From SG8-30 sp963695155 (GTDB lineage: Bacteria; Pseudomonadota; Gammaproteobacteria; Steroidobacterales; Steroidobacteraceae), in the NCBI GenBank assembly GCA_963695155.1, contig CAVOGD010000005.1:372001-436000 (forward strand): 64,000 nucleotides of DNA. The letters are read 5' to 3'. The translations under genes and the position numbers were made by a program. Shown piece by piece: positions 16,938 through 25,939 of the stretch; within the stretch, counting starts at the first letter, position 1, and each line of letters opens with the position of its first letter. Below the pieces are notes generated by a model. It saw nothing but the letters and a program-made list of their open reading frames with translations, was not told the origin of the DNA and searched no databases.

Positions 16938-19070
16938 TCAGGCGAACAACGCCCCGTAGCGGCGCTCGCCGCGGGCCTGGGCCAGCAACAGGCCGAGCAG
17001 GTCGTCGGCCGCCAGCACGTCGCCGAACAGCCTGCCCTGGCCGAGGTGGCAATTGAGCTTGCGCAGGGAGGCGAGTTGCTGCGGCGTCTCGATGCCCTCC
17101 GCGACGACCTCCAGGCCCAGGTTGCGCCCCATCTCGATGATGGCGCGGATCAGGGTCGCGTCGGCGCCCGAGATGGCGACGTGGCGAACGAACGAGGCGT
17201 CGATCTTCAGCGTGCCGATCGGGAACTGCTGCAACGCCGACAGGGACGAATAACCGGTGCCGAAGTCGTCTATGGACAGGTGCACGCCCATGGCGCGCAG
17301 CTCGTCCAGCAGGCGAACCATGCGCCGCGCATCTGTCATGAGGGTGCTCTCGGTGATCTCCAGCTCGAAGTTCTTGGGCGAAACCTCGTAGTCGTCGAAC
17401 ACGGAGCGGAAGCGCGGGATGAACTCGGCCTGCCGCAGCTGCTTGAGGGACAGGTTGATGGACACGCGCCCGGGCTGCGGCACGTGGTCCTGCCAGTTGC
17501 GGTAGTCGCGGCACACGCGCTGCAGCACCCATGCGCCGATGTCGGAGATGAGGTTCGATTCCTCGGCCATCGGAATGAACTGCGCCGGCGGGATGTCGCC
17601 GTGCGCCGGCAGCCGCCAGCGCAGCAGCGCCTCCGCACCGACCACGCGGCCGTCGCGCAGGTCGACTTTCGGCTGGTACAGCATGACGAGTTCGTCACGC
17701 TGGATGGCCTGGCGCAGCTTGCTCTTCAGCATCAGCCGCTCGACGGCCACCGCGCTCATCTGCGGCGCGTAGAAGGAGTGGCTGTTGCCGCCGTTCTGCT
17801 TCGAGTGATACATGGCGGCGTCCGCGTCGCGGATCAGGTCCAGCACGTTGTCGGCGTCCTGCGGACACAGCGCAATGCCGAGGCTGGCGGTCAGCACCAC
17901 CTCCTGCGGGCCGAGGTGGAACGGCCGGGCCAGCTTCTCGAGCAGGTCGCGCGCCAGCGCCGCGGCGGCGGGCCGGCTGCCGCCGTCGCTGGGCAGGTTC
18001 TCGATGTACAGGCCGAACTCGTCGCCGGCGAGGCGGCCCACCATCGCGCCGGCCGGCAGGTCGGTCAGCAGGCGCTCGCTCAGGATCTCGAGCGTGCGGT
18101 CGCCGGCGGCATGCCCGAAGGTGTCGTTGATCTCCTTGAACTGGTCGAGGTCGAGGTACAGCAGCGCGAGCGAGTGCCCGCTGCGACGCGCCCGGGCGAT
18201 GGCCTGCTGCAGCGAATGCTGGAACTGCATGCGGTTGGCGACCTTGGTCAGCGAGTCGTAGCGCGCCAGGTAGCGGATGCGGCGCTCGGCGCGCTTGCGA
18301 CCGGTGATGTCGCGGGCCACGAACACGCAGCCCTGCGGGCCGAATTCGCCGTTCGCGATACGCGATCCGGACAGCGACACCGGCACGATCTGGCCCGCGC
18401 GGGTGCACAGCGTCAGTTCGCCCACCCCGGTCGCGGCGCGCGCCACGTCGAAGCTGGCGCGATCCTGGGCCGCGACCAGTGCGTTGACGTTGCGGCCCAG
18501 CAGTTCGGCGGCGCTCCAGCCGGTCAGCGCCGACGCGGCGACGTTGACCCGCAGGATCTCGCCCTCGCCGTTGGTGACGAACACGGCATCGCCCATGCTG
18601 TCCACCACGACGTCGAGCCAGCCGGCGGCGGCTTCCCGCTCGGCGATGCGCTCGGCGACGCGACGCAGTCCGGCGACGACTTCCGACGCGTGGCCCCCGG
18701 CCGGCAGCTCCGGCGGCGACCAGATGCCGTCGGCAAGCCGGTGGGCGGAGTCGCGCAGCGCCTCGAGTGGCGCGCTGAGGCGGCGCGCGATACGCCACGC
18801 CAGGGCCAGCGCGAAGGCCATGACCAGCAAGCCGCCCGCGGCCATCAGCAGCAGGTTGCGCACCAGGTCGGCGGCCCGCATCTGGGCCAGTTCCGCGACC
18901 ACCCGCCCGGCGGCGAACCCATCCTGGCCTGCCTGTGCCGCGGCGGTCATTGCGATGTTGCGGCTGTCGACCCGGTAGTCGATGACGATGTAGGCAGCCA
19001 GCAGCGCAACGCCGAGGGTCACCACGGCGGCGGCTAGAGTCAGGGCCCTGGCGCGGATCGTCATCCTCAT
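16938..19070 (-). CDS. Membrane-bound PAS-GGDEF-EAL cyclic-di-GMP signalling protein
   Basis: A 710-residue inner-membrane protein. Two transmembrane helices lie near residues 8-30 and 88-112, followed by a HAMP-like linker, a PAS domain at about 160-285, a GGDEF domain at about 290-455 and an EAL domain at about 460-705. The diguanylate cyclase motif reads AGDEF (LAGDEFGLYI), an accepted active variant. The phosphodiesterase motif EALLR and the loop DDFGTGYSSL are intact, as is EVVAEGIET. Both activities may be retained, or GGDEF may be regulatory. The start MRMTIRARAL begins at the first helix. The long open frame upstream is not coding. Confidence 0.88.
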   Translation of the reverse strand: MRMTIRARALTLAAAVVTLGVALLAAYIVIDYRVDSRNIAMTAAAQAGQDGFAAGRVVAELAQMRAADLVRNLLLMAAGGLLVMAFALALAWRIARRLSAPLEALRDSAHRLADGIWSPPELPAGGHASEVVAGLRRVAERIAEREAAAGWLDVVVDSMGDAVFVTNGEGEILRVNVAASALTGWSAAELLGRNVNALVAAQDRASFDVARAATGVGELTLCTRAGQIVPVSLSGSRIANGEFGPQGCVFVARDITGRKRAERRIRYLARYDSLTKVANRMQFQHSLQQAIARARRSGHSLALLYLDLDQFKEINDTFGHAAGDRTLEILSERLLTDLPAGAMVGRLAGDEFGLYIENLPSDGGSRPAAAALARDLLEKLARPFHLGPQEVVLTASLGIALCPQDADNVLDLIRDADAAMYHSKQNGGNSHSFYAPQMSAVAVERLMLKSKLRQAIQRDELVMLYQPKVDLRDGRVVGAEALLRWRLPAHGDIPPAQFIPMAEESNLISDIGAWVLQRVCRDYRNWQDHVPQPGRVSINLSLKQLRQAEFIPRFRSVFDDYEVSPKNFELEITESTLMTDARRMVRLLDELRAMGVHLSIDDFGTGYSSLSALQQFPIGTLKIDASFVRHVAISGADATLIRAIIEMGRNLGLEVVAEGIETPQQLASLRKLNCHLGQGRLFGDVLAADDLLGLLLAQARGERRYGALFA

Positions 19071-19223
19071 CGGCGGTCGGCATCCATCGGGTGGCGCCGT
19101 GCGGGCCACGGCACGGCCAGTATGCCTATTAAGCCGGGTACCGGCGCGGTGCGCCAGCATGGCGGCAATGCGGGCCGGGTATACACTGGCGGCGGGGTCG
19201 GAACGACCGCAGGGACAGGGGTC

Positions 19224-19937
19224 ATGAACCCGCTTGAGCTGACCGGACGCGCCCGCAGCCACGTCGTCGAAACGGGGCTGCCGGGCTGCCTGCTGCACCG
19301 CGACGCGGCGGCGGCGTTCGGCGCCATGTGCGAGGCGGCTGCACGCGCGGGCATCGGCCTGCGGGCCGCTTCCGCCTTCCGGGACTTTGCGCGGCAGCGC
19401 GACATCTGGAATGCCAAGTTCCGCGGCGAGCGGCCGCTGCTCGACGCGGCGGGCGGGCCGCTCGACGCCGCCCGCCTCGACGAGCGGCAACGCGTGGACG
19501 CCATCCTGCTGTGGACCGCGCTGCCGGGCGCGAGCCGGCACCACTGGGGGACCGACTTCGATGCGATCGACGAGCGGGCGCCGGGTGCCGGGCAGCGCGT
19601 GCAGCTGGTCAGCGAGGAATACGGCGCGGGCGGCCGGTTCGAGGCCTTGACGGCCTGGCTGGACCGGCATATGCGCCGCTACGGCTTCTATCGCCCGTAT
19701 GACGCGGGGTCGCGGGGCACCGCCCCGGAACCCTGGCACCTGAGTTTTGCGCCGGTGGCGCGCGCGGCGACGCGCCAGCTGGATGCCGCGACGCTGGCCG
19801 CAGCGGTGCGGGGCCAGGGGGTGCTGGGCGAAGCCTGCGTGCTCGGGCGGCTGGACGCGATCCACGCGCGCTTCGTGCGCGGCGCGGCGCGGCCGCCGCG
19901 CATGAGGTCACGCTGGGCGAGGGCGGTCGCCCGCTGA
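19224..19937 (+). CDS. M15 family D-alanyl-D-alanine carboxypeptidase-like protein (VanY type)
   Basis: A 237-residue zinc peptidase-like protein. The core matches the M15B/VanY fold: SAFRDFARQRDIWNAKF (substrate Arg region), SRHHWGTDFDAID (zinc His and Asp) and EPWHLSF (zinc His and catalytic acid region). These enzymes trim D-Ala from peptidoglycan stems. No clear signal peptide is visible from the chosen start (ATG at 19224 after AGGGACAGGGG), so location is uncertain. It is divergent from the GGDEF-EAL gene and converges on the HD-domain gene with 14 bases between stops. Confidence 0.8.
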   Translation: MNPLELTGRARSHVVETGLPGCLLHRDAAAAFGAMCEAAARAGIGLRAASAFRDFARQRDIWNAKFRGERPLLDAAGGPLDAARLDERQRVDAILLWTALPGASRHHWGTDFDAIDERAPGAGQRVQLVSEEYGAGGRFEALTAWLDRHMRRYGFYRPYDAGSRGTAPEPWHLSFAPVARAATRQLDAATLAAAVRGQGVLGEACVLGRLDAIHARFVRGAARPPRMRSRWARAVAR

Positions 19938-19951
19938 GCGCGGGCCGGGCC

Positions 19952-20980
19952 TCAGCGCGCGATGGGCGCGAGCGTGGACATGTCGAGGCGCCAGGTGCGC
20001 TCGAGATGCTGCACCATCAGCGAACGAATGCCGCGCATCGGATCCGGGCCGACGGTGTAGATGGGCGGGTCGCGGCGCAGCATCGGCCAGCGGCCGGTGC
20101 GCATCAGCACGCTCAGGTACGCGACATTCTGGTGGATCGCGTCCAGGTACGGGTTGCCGCCGCCGAACAGCGGTTCCATGTACCGGTAGGCGTGCTCGAA
20201 CGCGTGCTCGAGCCGGTCCTCGACGGTGTGCATGACGAACTGCGGCGTCTGGCGCAGCAGGTCCAGGCCGGAACCGTAGGTGACCTCCACGCCCTCCGAG
20301 CCCGGGTAGACGGCCACGCCGCCCAGCACGAACTCCGCGAACAGCCGGTCGCGGCACTTCTCCAGGTAGCAGCGGTCGGCCATCTGCGCCAGCAGGTCGG
20401 CCGTGCCGAGCAGGTGGCCGGCCTTGCGGTGGCGCGCATCGGCAATGCGGATCTCGTCGAGCGGCACTTCGTAGCCCGTGAAGTGCACGATCCGCGTGGC
20501 CACAGGCACCCAGGCGGCCAGGCCGACGGTCGGCAGGTAACGGGCGAGGAACTGGGCGCTGCGCGTGACGTGGTTGCGCGTGAACACCGCGCCGTTCGGC
20601 ACCACGGCTTCCGACTCGCCGCGAATGTACCCGGAGTCGTGGAACAGCGCGGTGACCAGCGCCATCAGCCCGCGGTCCGGCCCGATCGCCAGCTCCGCCG
20701 TGGCCACGCGCTCATGTCCCGCCAGCAGCCGCGCCGTGGCGAGCACCATGTCCAGCGAATGCTGCAGGTCGTGGTACACGGTGTCCACGCCGAGGTAGCC
20801 GGGCATGTTGCCGCCGAACAGCTTCTCGAAGTCGTACAGGGCCTTTTCGAGGACGCCCAGGCCGGCGCCCGGCCAGGTGCCTGCGTACAGTTCCAGCACG
20901 GCGGCGCGCACCGCGGCCGGCGAACTGACCTGCACGGTGTCCGTCACGTCGAAATTGCTGCGGCGGTGGGCGTTTATCAC
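19952..20980 (-). CDS. HD-domain metal-dependent phosphohydrolase, class I phosphodiesterase-like
   Basis: A 342-residue soluble protein with an HD-type metal site. The segment TVYHDLQHSLDMVLATARL (near residue 68) recalls the H-N-x-x-H-A-x-D signature of eukaryotic-type cyclic nucleotide phosphodiesterases. ALFHDSGYIRGESE (near 110) supplies the HD metal pair. Further His/Asp residues follow (RIVHFTGYE, GTADLLAQMADRCYLEK). The family is therefore a phosphohydrolase, but the substrate (cyclic nucleotide, nucleotide or other) is not readable. The start MINAHRRSN is the first Met of the open frame; a later start is possible. It is a single gene between two converging or tandem neighbours. Confidence 0.72.
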   Translation of the reverse strand: MINAHRRSNFDVTDTVQVSSPAAVRAAVLELYAGTWPGAGLGVLEKALYDFEKLFGGNMPGYLGVDTVYHDLQHSLDMVLATARLLAGHERVATAELAIGPDRGLMALVTALFHDSGYIRGESEAVVPNGAVFTRNHVTRSAQFLARYLPTVGLAAWVPVATRIVHFTGYEVPLDEIRIADARHRKAGHLLGTADLLAQMADRCYLEKCRDRLFAEFVLGGVAVYPGSEGVEVTYGSGLDLLRQTPQFVMHTVEDRLEHAFEHAYRYMEPLFGGGNPYLDAIHQNVAYLSVLMRTGRWPMLRRDPPIYTVGPDPMRGIRSLMVQHLERTWRLDMSTLAPIAR

Positions 20981-21081
20981 GTGGGTCGTGGATCCCTGCT
21001 CGACTGCATCGCCGGCAGTCTACGACGGCGGCTGCACGCCCTGCCAACCGGATCCGCGCTTCCTTGCGCGAGTTCACACCC

Positions 21082-21858
21082 TCAGGGGGCCGCTATGTCA
21101 AACGCCGCCAGCACCGGCGCGTGGTCCGAGGGCCGCTCCCAGGCGCGCGGCGCGCGGTCCACGCCGCAGGCCGTGCACCGCGCCGCCAGTTCGCTGCTGG
21201 CGAGGATCAGGTCGATGCGCAGGCCATGGTTGCGGCGGTGCGCGTTCATGCGGTAGTCCCACCAGCTGAAACAGCCGGCGGGCTGCTCGAACAGGCGGAA
21301 GGTGTCCGCGAGCCCGCGGTCCAGCAGGCTGCGGTAGGCGGCCCGCTCCGGTTCGCTGACCAGCACCGACCCGGCCCATTTCGCCGGGTCGTGCACGTCA
21401 CGGTCCTCGGGCGCGATGTTGTAGTCGCCGACCAGCGCCAGCCGCGGGTGCGCGGCGAGCTCCGCCTCGACGTAATCGCGCAGCCGCGCCAGCCACAGCA
21501 GCTTGTAGTCGTACTTGTCCGAGCCGACCGCCTGCCCGTTGGGCACGTAGACGTTGATGATGCGGACGCCGCGCAGCGTCGCCGCGATGACGCGGCGCTG
21601 CGGGTCGTCGAAACCGGGGATTCCGGTGACCACGTCCTCGAGCGGCTGGCGCGCGACGATGGCCACGCCGTTGTAGGTCTTCTGGCCGGACCACGCGGCG
21701 TGCAGGCCGCGCGCGGCGAACTCGTCGAGCGGGAAATCTTCGTCCGGCAACTTGAGTTCCTGCAGCGCGAGGGCATCCACCGGGTTGGCGGACAGCCAGT
21801 CGGTGACGTGCCCGAGGCGGACTCGCAGCGAATTGACGTTCCAGGTGGCGATCTTCAT
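21082..21858 (-). CDS. xthA: Exodeoxyribonuclease III
   Basis: A 258-residue AP endonuclease/3'-5' exonuclease of base-excision repair. Signatures of the exonuclease III fold are intact: MKIATWNVNSLRVRL at the start, LALQELKLPDEDFP (metal-binding Glu), INVYVPNGQAVGSDKYDYK, DYNIAPEDRDVHDP (Asp and Asn) and the terminal catalytic pair PSDHAPVLA. The N-terminus was set at 21858 because MKIATWNVNSLR is the conserved beginning. It is divergent from the glutathione reductase gene across a 163-base gap, an arrangement suggesting shared oxidative-stress control, although no OxyR or SoxS-like site was recognised. Confidence 0.95.
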   Translation of the reverse strand: MKIATWNVNSLRVRLGHVTDWLSANPVDALALQELKLPDEDFPLDEFAARGLHAAWSGQKTYNGVAIVARQPLEDVVTGIPGFDDPQRRVIAATLRGVRIINVYVPNGQAVGSDKYDYKLLWLARLRDYVEAELAAHPRLALVGDYNIAPEDRDVHDPAKWAGSVLVSEPERAAYRSLLDRGLADTFRLFEQPAGCFSWWDYRMNAHRRNHGLRIDLILASSELAARCTACGVDRAPRAWERPSDHAPVLAAFDIAAP

Positions 21859-22021
21859 GGGGGAAAGCCCTGCGCCTGACGATGGCGGCTGCGCCGGATT
21901 GTAGGACCTGCGCCGGCGTGGCGTGCAAGGACAGCGCACCGGGCGTGGGAGCAGCCGGTGCTCGGCCGGGTGTGCGAAGTATATGATCCGGATGGCGATT
22001 GCGCGGGTGGACGGAGCCGGC

Positions 22022-23368
22022 ATGGCGGAGCATTTCGATCTGGTGGTCATCGGCGGCGGCAGCGGCGGCCTGGCCTGCGCGCAGCGTGCGGCGCAGCATG
22101 GCGCGCGCGCCGCGGTCGTCGAAGCCGGCCGGCTGGGCGGCACCTGCGTCAACGTGGGCTGCGTACCGAAGAAGGTGATGTACTACGCGGCGACGCTGGC
22201 GGAATCGTTCGAGGACGCGCGTGGCTACGGGTTCGACGTGGCCGCCGGCCGGCACGACTGGGCCGCCCTCAAGCGGTCGCGCGACGCGTACATCGAGCGC
22301 CTGAACGGCATCTACGAGGGCAACCTGCAGCGGCGCGGGGTCACGCTGTTCCGCGCGGTGGCGCAGTTCGCGGACCCGCATACGGTGCTGGCGGGCCGGC
22401 AGGCGCTGGAGGCGCCGCACGTGCTGATCGCGACCGGCGGGCGGCCGTCGGTTCCCACGCTGCCCGGGGCCGGGCTCGGCATCACCTCGGACGGGTTCTT
22501 CGGCCTGGATCAGCGGCCGCCGACGGTCGCGATCATCGGCAGCGGTTACGTCGCGGCGGAGCTGGCAGGCGTGTTCCATGCGCTCGGCACGCGCGTCACG
22601 CTGGTGATCCGTCACGACCGGCCGCTGCGCAGCTTCGACGAGATGCTGTCGCGGGGCCTGATGGAACAGATGCGCGAAGACGGCATCGAGATCGTGGAAC
22701 AGGCGGTGCCGGCGGCGCTGCGGCCGGCCGGCGACGGCCGCGAGGTGTCGCTGGCCGACGGCCGCGTGCTGGGCCCGTTCGCCTGTGTCCTGTGGGCAGT
22801 CGGCCGCGAGCCCGCGACGGGCGGCCTCGGCCTGGATCGCGCGGGCGTGCGCCGGGACGACGACGGACATGTCGTCACCGATCCCTTCCAGGAGACCAGC
22901 GCGCCGGGCGTCTATGCCGTCGGCGACGTGACGGGGCGGGCGGCCCTCACGCCGGTGGCCATCGCCGCCGGCCGGCGCCTGGCGGATCGCCTGTTCGGCG
23001 GGCAACCGCATAGCCGCCTCGACTACGCGCTGATCCCGACCGTGATCTTCAGCCACCCGCCGATCGGCACGATCGGGCTCACCGAGGCGCAGGCACGCAC
23101 CGCGCATGGCGACGCCGTGCGCTGCTACACGGCTGATTTCATGCCGCTATACCATGCCCTCACGGCGCGCAAGCGGCGCGCCAGGATGAAGCTGGTCACG
23201 GCGGGGCCCGACGGGAAGGTCGTGGGCCTGCATGTCATCGGCGAGGGCGCGGACGAGATGCTGCAGGGATTCGCCGTCGCGATGAAGATGGGCGCCACCA
23301 AGCACGATTTCGACGAGACGGTGGCGATCCACCCGACCAGCGCCGAGGAATTCGTGACCATGCGCTGA
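22022..23368 (+). CDS. gorA: Glutathione-disulfide reductase
   Basis: A 448-residue flavoprotein that reduces glutathione disulfide with NADPH. It has the FAD loop VIGGGSGGLACAQRA at residues 8-22 and the redox-active disulfide GGTCVNVGCVPKKVM near 40. The second Rossmann loop IGSGYVAAELAGVF near 172 is followed by IRHDRPLRSFD, whose arginines indicate NADPH rather than NADH. The dimer-interface His-Glu motif HPTSAEEFVTMR is at the very end. The start at 22022 has GGAG about 6 bases upstream; the open frame extends further but without homology. A gamma carbonic anhydrase gene follows after 27 bases. Confidence 0.93.
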   Translation: MAEHFDLVVIGGGSGGLACAQRAAQHGARAAVVEAGRLGGTCVNVGCVPKKVMYYAATLAESFEDARGYGFDVAAGRHDWAALKRSRDAYIERLNGIYEGNLQRRGVTLFRAVAQFADPHTVLAGRQALEAPHVLIATGGRPSVPTLPGAGLGITSDGFFGLDQRPPTVAIIGSGYVAAELAGVFHALGTRVTLVIRHDRPLRSFDEMLSRGLMEQMREDGIEIVEQAVPAALRPAGDGREVSLADGRVLGPFACVLWAVGREPATGGLGLDRAGVRRDDDGHVVTDPFQETSAPGVYAVGDVTGRAALTPVAIAAGRRLADRLFGGQPHSRLDYALIPTVIFSHPPIGTIGLTEAQARTAHGDAVRCYTADFMPLYHALTARKRRARMKLVTAGPDGKVVGLHVIGEGADEMLQGFAVAMKMGATKHDFDETVAIHPTSAEEFVTMR

Positions 23369-23395
23369 CCGGCGGCGCCCTGACGGAGAGCGGGA

Positions 23396-23965
23396 ATGAC
23401 AGGCGAGTTGCGACCGTGGCGTGGCGTCTGGCCGGCCCTCGGCAAGCGGGTCTTCATCGACCCGACCGCCGTGGTCATCGGCCAGGTCACGCTGGGCGAC
23501 GACGCGTCGGTGTGGCCGACCGCGGTCATCCGCGGCGACGTGCACGTCATCACGGTCGGGGCGCGCAGCAACGTGCAGGACGGCAGCGTGCTGCACGTGA
23601 CGCACGACGGCCCTTTCTGGCCCGGCGGCTTCCGCCTCGACGTGGGCGACGACGTGACCATCGGCCACCGCGCCATCCTGCACGGCTGCCGGGTCGGCAA
23701 CCGTTGCCTGATCGGCATGGGCGCGCTGGTCATGGACGGCGCCGTGCTGGCGGATGAGGTGCTGGTGGGCGGCGGCGCGGTGGTGACGCCCGGCACGCAG
23801 TGCGAGACGCGGTCCCTGTACGCGGGCAACCCGGCACGGCGGGTGCGCGCGCTGAAACCGGCCGAGGTGGAGTTGCTGTCCTATGCCGCGGGCCGCTACG
23901 TCGCCATCAAGGACGAGTACCTGGCGGCGGCCGCCGCCGGCGTCGACCGGGTCCCGGCGCCCTAG
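23396..23965 (+). CDS. Gamma carbonic anhydrase family protein (YrdA/PaaY-like hexapeptide repeat)
   Basis: A 189-residue left-handed beta-helix protein built from hexapeptide repeats (IGQVTLGDDASVWPTAVIRG and onward). The gamma carbonic anhydrase metal histidines are present in QDGSVLHVTHD and VTIGHRAILHGC. Most bacterial relatives are trimeric zinc or iron proteins, of which only some show CO2 hydration. A GGAG precedes the ATG. It follows gorA closely and its stop overlaps the converging aroE stop by 4 bases. Confidence 0.88.
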   Translation: MTGELRPWRGVWPALGKRVFIDPTAVVIGQVTLGDDASVWPTAVIRGDVHVITVGARSNVQDGSVLHVTHDGPFWPGGFRLDVGDDVTIGHRAILHGCRVGNRCLIGMGALVMDGAVLADEVLVGGGAVVTPGTQCETRSLYAGNPARRVRALKPAEVELLSYAAGRYVAIKDEYLAAAAAGVDRVPAP

Positions 23966-24786
23966 AGCGAGTCCAGTACCTCGAGCACGGGGGCCGTGTC
24001 CGGCCGCACGCCGCGCCACAGCAGGTAAGACTCGGCTGCCTGTTCGACCAGCATCCCGAAGCCCTTCCTGAGCCGGGTTGCGCCGCGTGCGGCAGCCCAT
24101 TCCATGAAGGGCGTGTCGCCGCGTCCATAGGCCATGTCGTAGCACAGCGTGTCCGGCCCGAAGACGCCCGCGGGCAACTCCGGAACTTCGCTCACCAGGC
24201 TGGCAGACGTGCCGTTGATGACGATGTCCCAGGGGCCGGCGCTGATCTGGCCGAAGTCTCCGCCGGTCACGTTGCCCAGGTCCGAGAAGTCGCGCGCCAG
24301 TTCGCTGGCGCGGTCCGGCGTGCGGTTGGCGATGACCACCGCGGCAGGGCCCTCCAGCAGCAGCGGCTCCAGCACGCCCCGCACCGCGCCGCCCGCCCCC
24401 AGCAGCAGGATCCGTTGATCCGCGATGTCGATGCGCACGTTGAGGCGCAGGTCCGCCACCAGGCCGGCGCCGTCCGTGTTGTCGCCGAACAGCTTGGCCC
24501 CGGACCGCAGCGCGATGACGTTGATGGCGCCGGCGCGCTCTGCGCGCGCGGTCATCTCGTTGACGACTTCCGCCGCGGCGTGCTTGTGCGGGGCGGTGAC
24601 GTTGGCGCCGTTGCCGTGGCCGACGAAGAAGTCGATGACGGCCTTGCGGAAATCGGCCGGGGCGACGTCCACGAGCTTGTAGTCGATGGTGTCACCCAGC
24701 TGGCGGGCGAACAGGCCGTGGACGAACGGCGACCAGCTGTGCCCGACCGGGTGGCCGAACAGCACGTAGCGCTTGGGGGCGGCCAT
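23962..24786 (-). CDS. aroE: Shikimate 5-dehydrogenase
   Basis: A 274-residue NADPH enzyme reducing 3-dehydroshikimate to shikimate in aromatic amino acid synthesis. The shikimate-binding start GHPVGHSWSPFVH, catalytic Lys68 in ANVTAPHKHAA and catalytic Asp105 in DNTDGAG are all present. The dinucleotide loop is ILLLGAGGAVRGVL with the NADP-selecting NRT after it. The end carries the conserved GFGMLVEQAA. It lies 6 bases downstream of hemB on the same strand, so the two are very likely one transcript. Confidence 0.95.
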   Translation of the reverse strand: MAAPKRYVLFGHPVGHSWSPFVHGLFARQLGDTIDYKLVDVAPADFRKAVIDFFVGHGNGANVTAPHKHAAAEVVNEMTARAERAGAINVIALRSGAKLFGDNTDGAGLVADLRLNVRIDIADQRILLLGAGGAVRGVLEPLLLEGPAAVVIANRTPDRASELARDFSDLGNVTGGDFGQISAGPWDIVINGTSASLVSEVPELPAGVFGPDTLCYDMAYGRGDTPFMEWAAARGATRLRKGFGMLVEQAAESYLLWRGVRPDTAPVLEVLDSL

Positions 24787-24792
24787 CGGCGG

Positions 24793-25803
24793 TCAGCCCG
24801 CGCGCAGCCAGCCGGCTGCCTTCCGCGCGAAATAGGTCAGGATGCCGTCCGCGCCCGCGCGCTTGATGCAGGTGAGGCTCTCGAGCGCCACCGCGCGCTC
24901 GTCGAGCCAGCCATTCCTCGCCGCCGCCATGATCATCGCGTACTCCCCGCTAACCTGATAGGCAAAGGTCGGTGCGCCGAACGCGTCCTTGACCCGGCGC
25001 ACGATGTCGAGGTACGGCATGCCCGGCTTGACCATGATCATGTCCGCGCCCTCTTCAAGATCCAGTGCAACCTCGCGCAGCGCCTCGTCGGAATTCGCCG
25101 GGTCCATCTGGAAGGAGTGCTTGGTCCCCTTGCCGAGGCTGCCGGCGGAGCCCACAGCGTCACGGAACGGGCCGTAGTAGCTGGAGGCATACTTGGCCGA
25201 GTAGGCGAGTATACGGGTGTTGACGTGGCCGCCAGCCTCGAGCGCCCCGCGGATCGCGCCGATGCGGCCGTCCATCATGTCCGAGGGTGCGACCACGTCG
25301 GCGCCGGCCGCAGCGTGCGACAGCGCCTGCTTGACCAGCACCCCGACCGTCACGTCGTTGAGCACGTAGCCGGTGTCGTCGATGACGCCGTCGAGGCCGT
25401 GCGTCGTGAAGGGATCGAGCGCCACGTCGGTGATGACCCCCAGTTCCGGCAGCGCCTGCTTGAGGGCGCGCACGGCCCGTTGCGCCAGTCCTTCCGGGTT
25501 GAACGCCTCGCGGCCGTCCTCGGTCTTGCGCTCCGGACTGGTGACCGGGAACAGCGCCACCGCCGGCACGCCGAGGGCGTGCGCCTCGCCGGCCTCGCGC
25601 ACGAGTTCGTCGATGGTGACCCGCTCGATGTCCGGCATGGACTTGATCGGCTCGCGCCGGCCGCTGCCTTCGATGACGAACATCGGGTAGATCAGGTCGC
25701 CGGGCGCCAGGACCGTTTCCCGCATCAGCCGGCGCGAAAAATCGTCGCGGCGCATGCGCCGCAGCCGGGTTTGCGGAAAGGCGCCGATTGCGCGGTGCGT
25801 CAT
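24793..25803 (-). CDS. hemB: Delta-aminolevulinic acid dehydratase (porphobilinogen synthase)
   Basis: A 336-residue enzyme condensing two 5-aminolevulinate molecules to porphobilinogen in heme synthesis. Schiff-base lysines are in YSAKYASSYYGPFRDA and MIMVKPGMPYLD. The metal-site segment reads DVALDPFTTHGLDG, the aspartate-rich version without the three zinc cysteines, so the enzyme should be magnesium-dependent as in Pseudomonas. The start at 25803 (MTHRAIGAF) has GAGGAA a few bases upstream; longer open-frame starts lack that. It is divergent from the ECF sigma gene across 136 bases. Confidence 0.95.
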   Translation of the reverse strand: MTHRAIGAFPQTRLRRMRRDDFSRRLMRETVLAPGDLIYPMFVIEGSGRREPIKSMPDIERVTIDELVREAGEAHALGVPAVALFPVTSPERKTEDGREAFNPEGLAQRAVRALKQALPELGVITDVALDPFTTHGLDGVIDDTGYVLNDVTVGVLVKQALSHAAAGADVVAPSDMMDGRIGAIRGALEAGGHVNTRILAYSAKYASSYYGPFRDAVGSAGSLGKGTKHSFQMDPANSDEALREVALDLEEGADMIMVKPGMPYLDIVRRVKDAFGAPTFAYQVSGEYAMIMAAARNGWLDERAVALESLTCIKRAGADGILTYFARKAAGWLRAG

Positions 25804-25939
25804 GGGGTTCCTCGCCATCCGGCCGTGGGGTACAGTCGCCCGGCCCATGTTACCGGCCCGGGCGCGGCGCCGGCTTGCGGTTTTCGAATGTACCCCGGCC
25901 TGGCCGGTAATAAACCCACGGAATGCCCGGTCTTTATAC

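Noticed and set aside
16776..19037. Long plus-strand open frame opposite the GGDEF-EAL gene
   Set aside because: It is an antisense shadow caused by high GC; composition is Arg/Gln/His-rich without domains, while the minus strand encodes a complete signalling protein.
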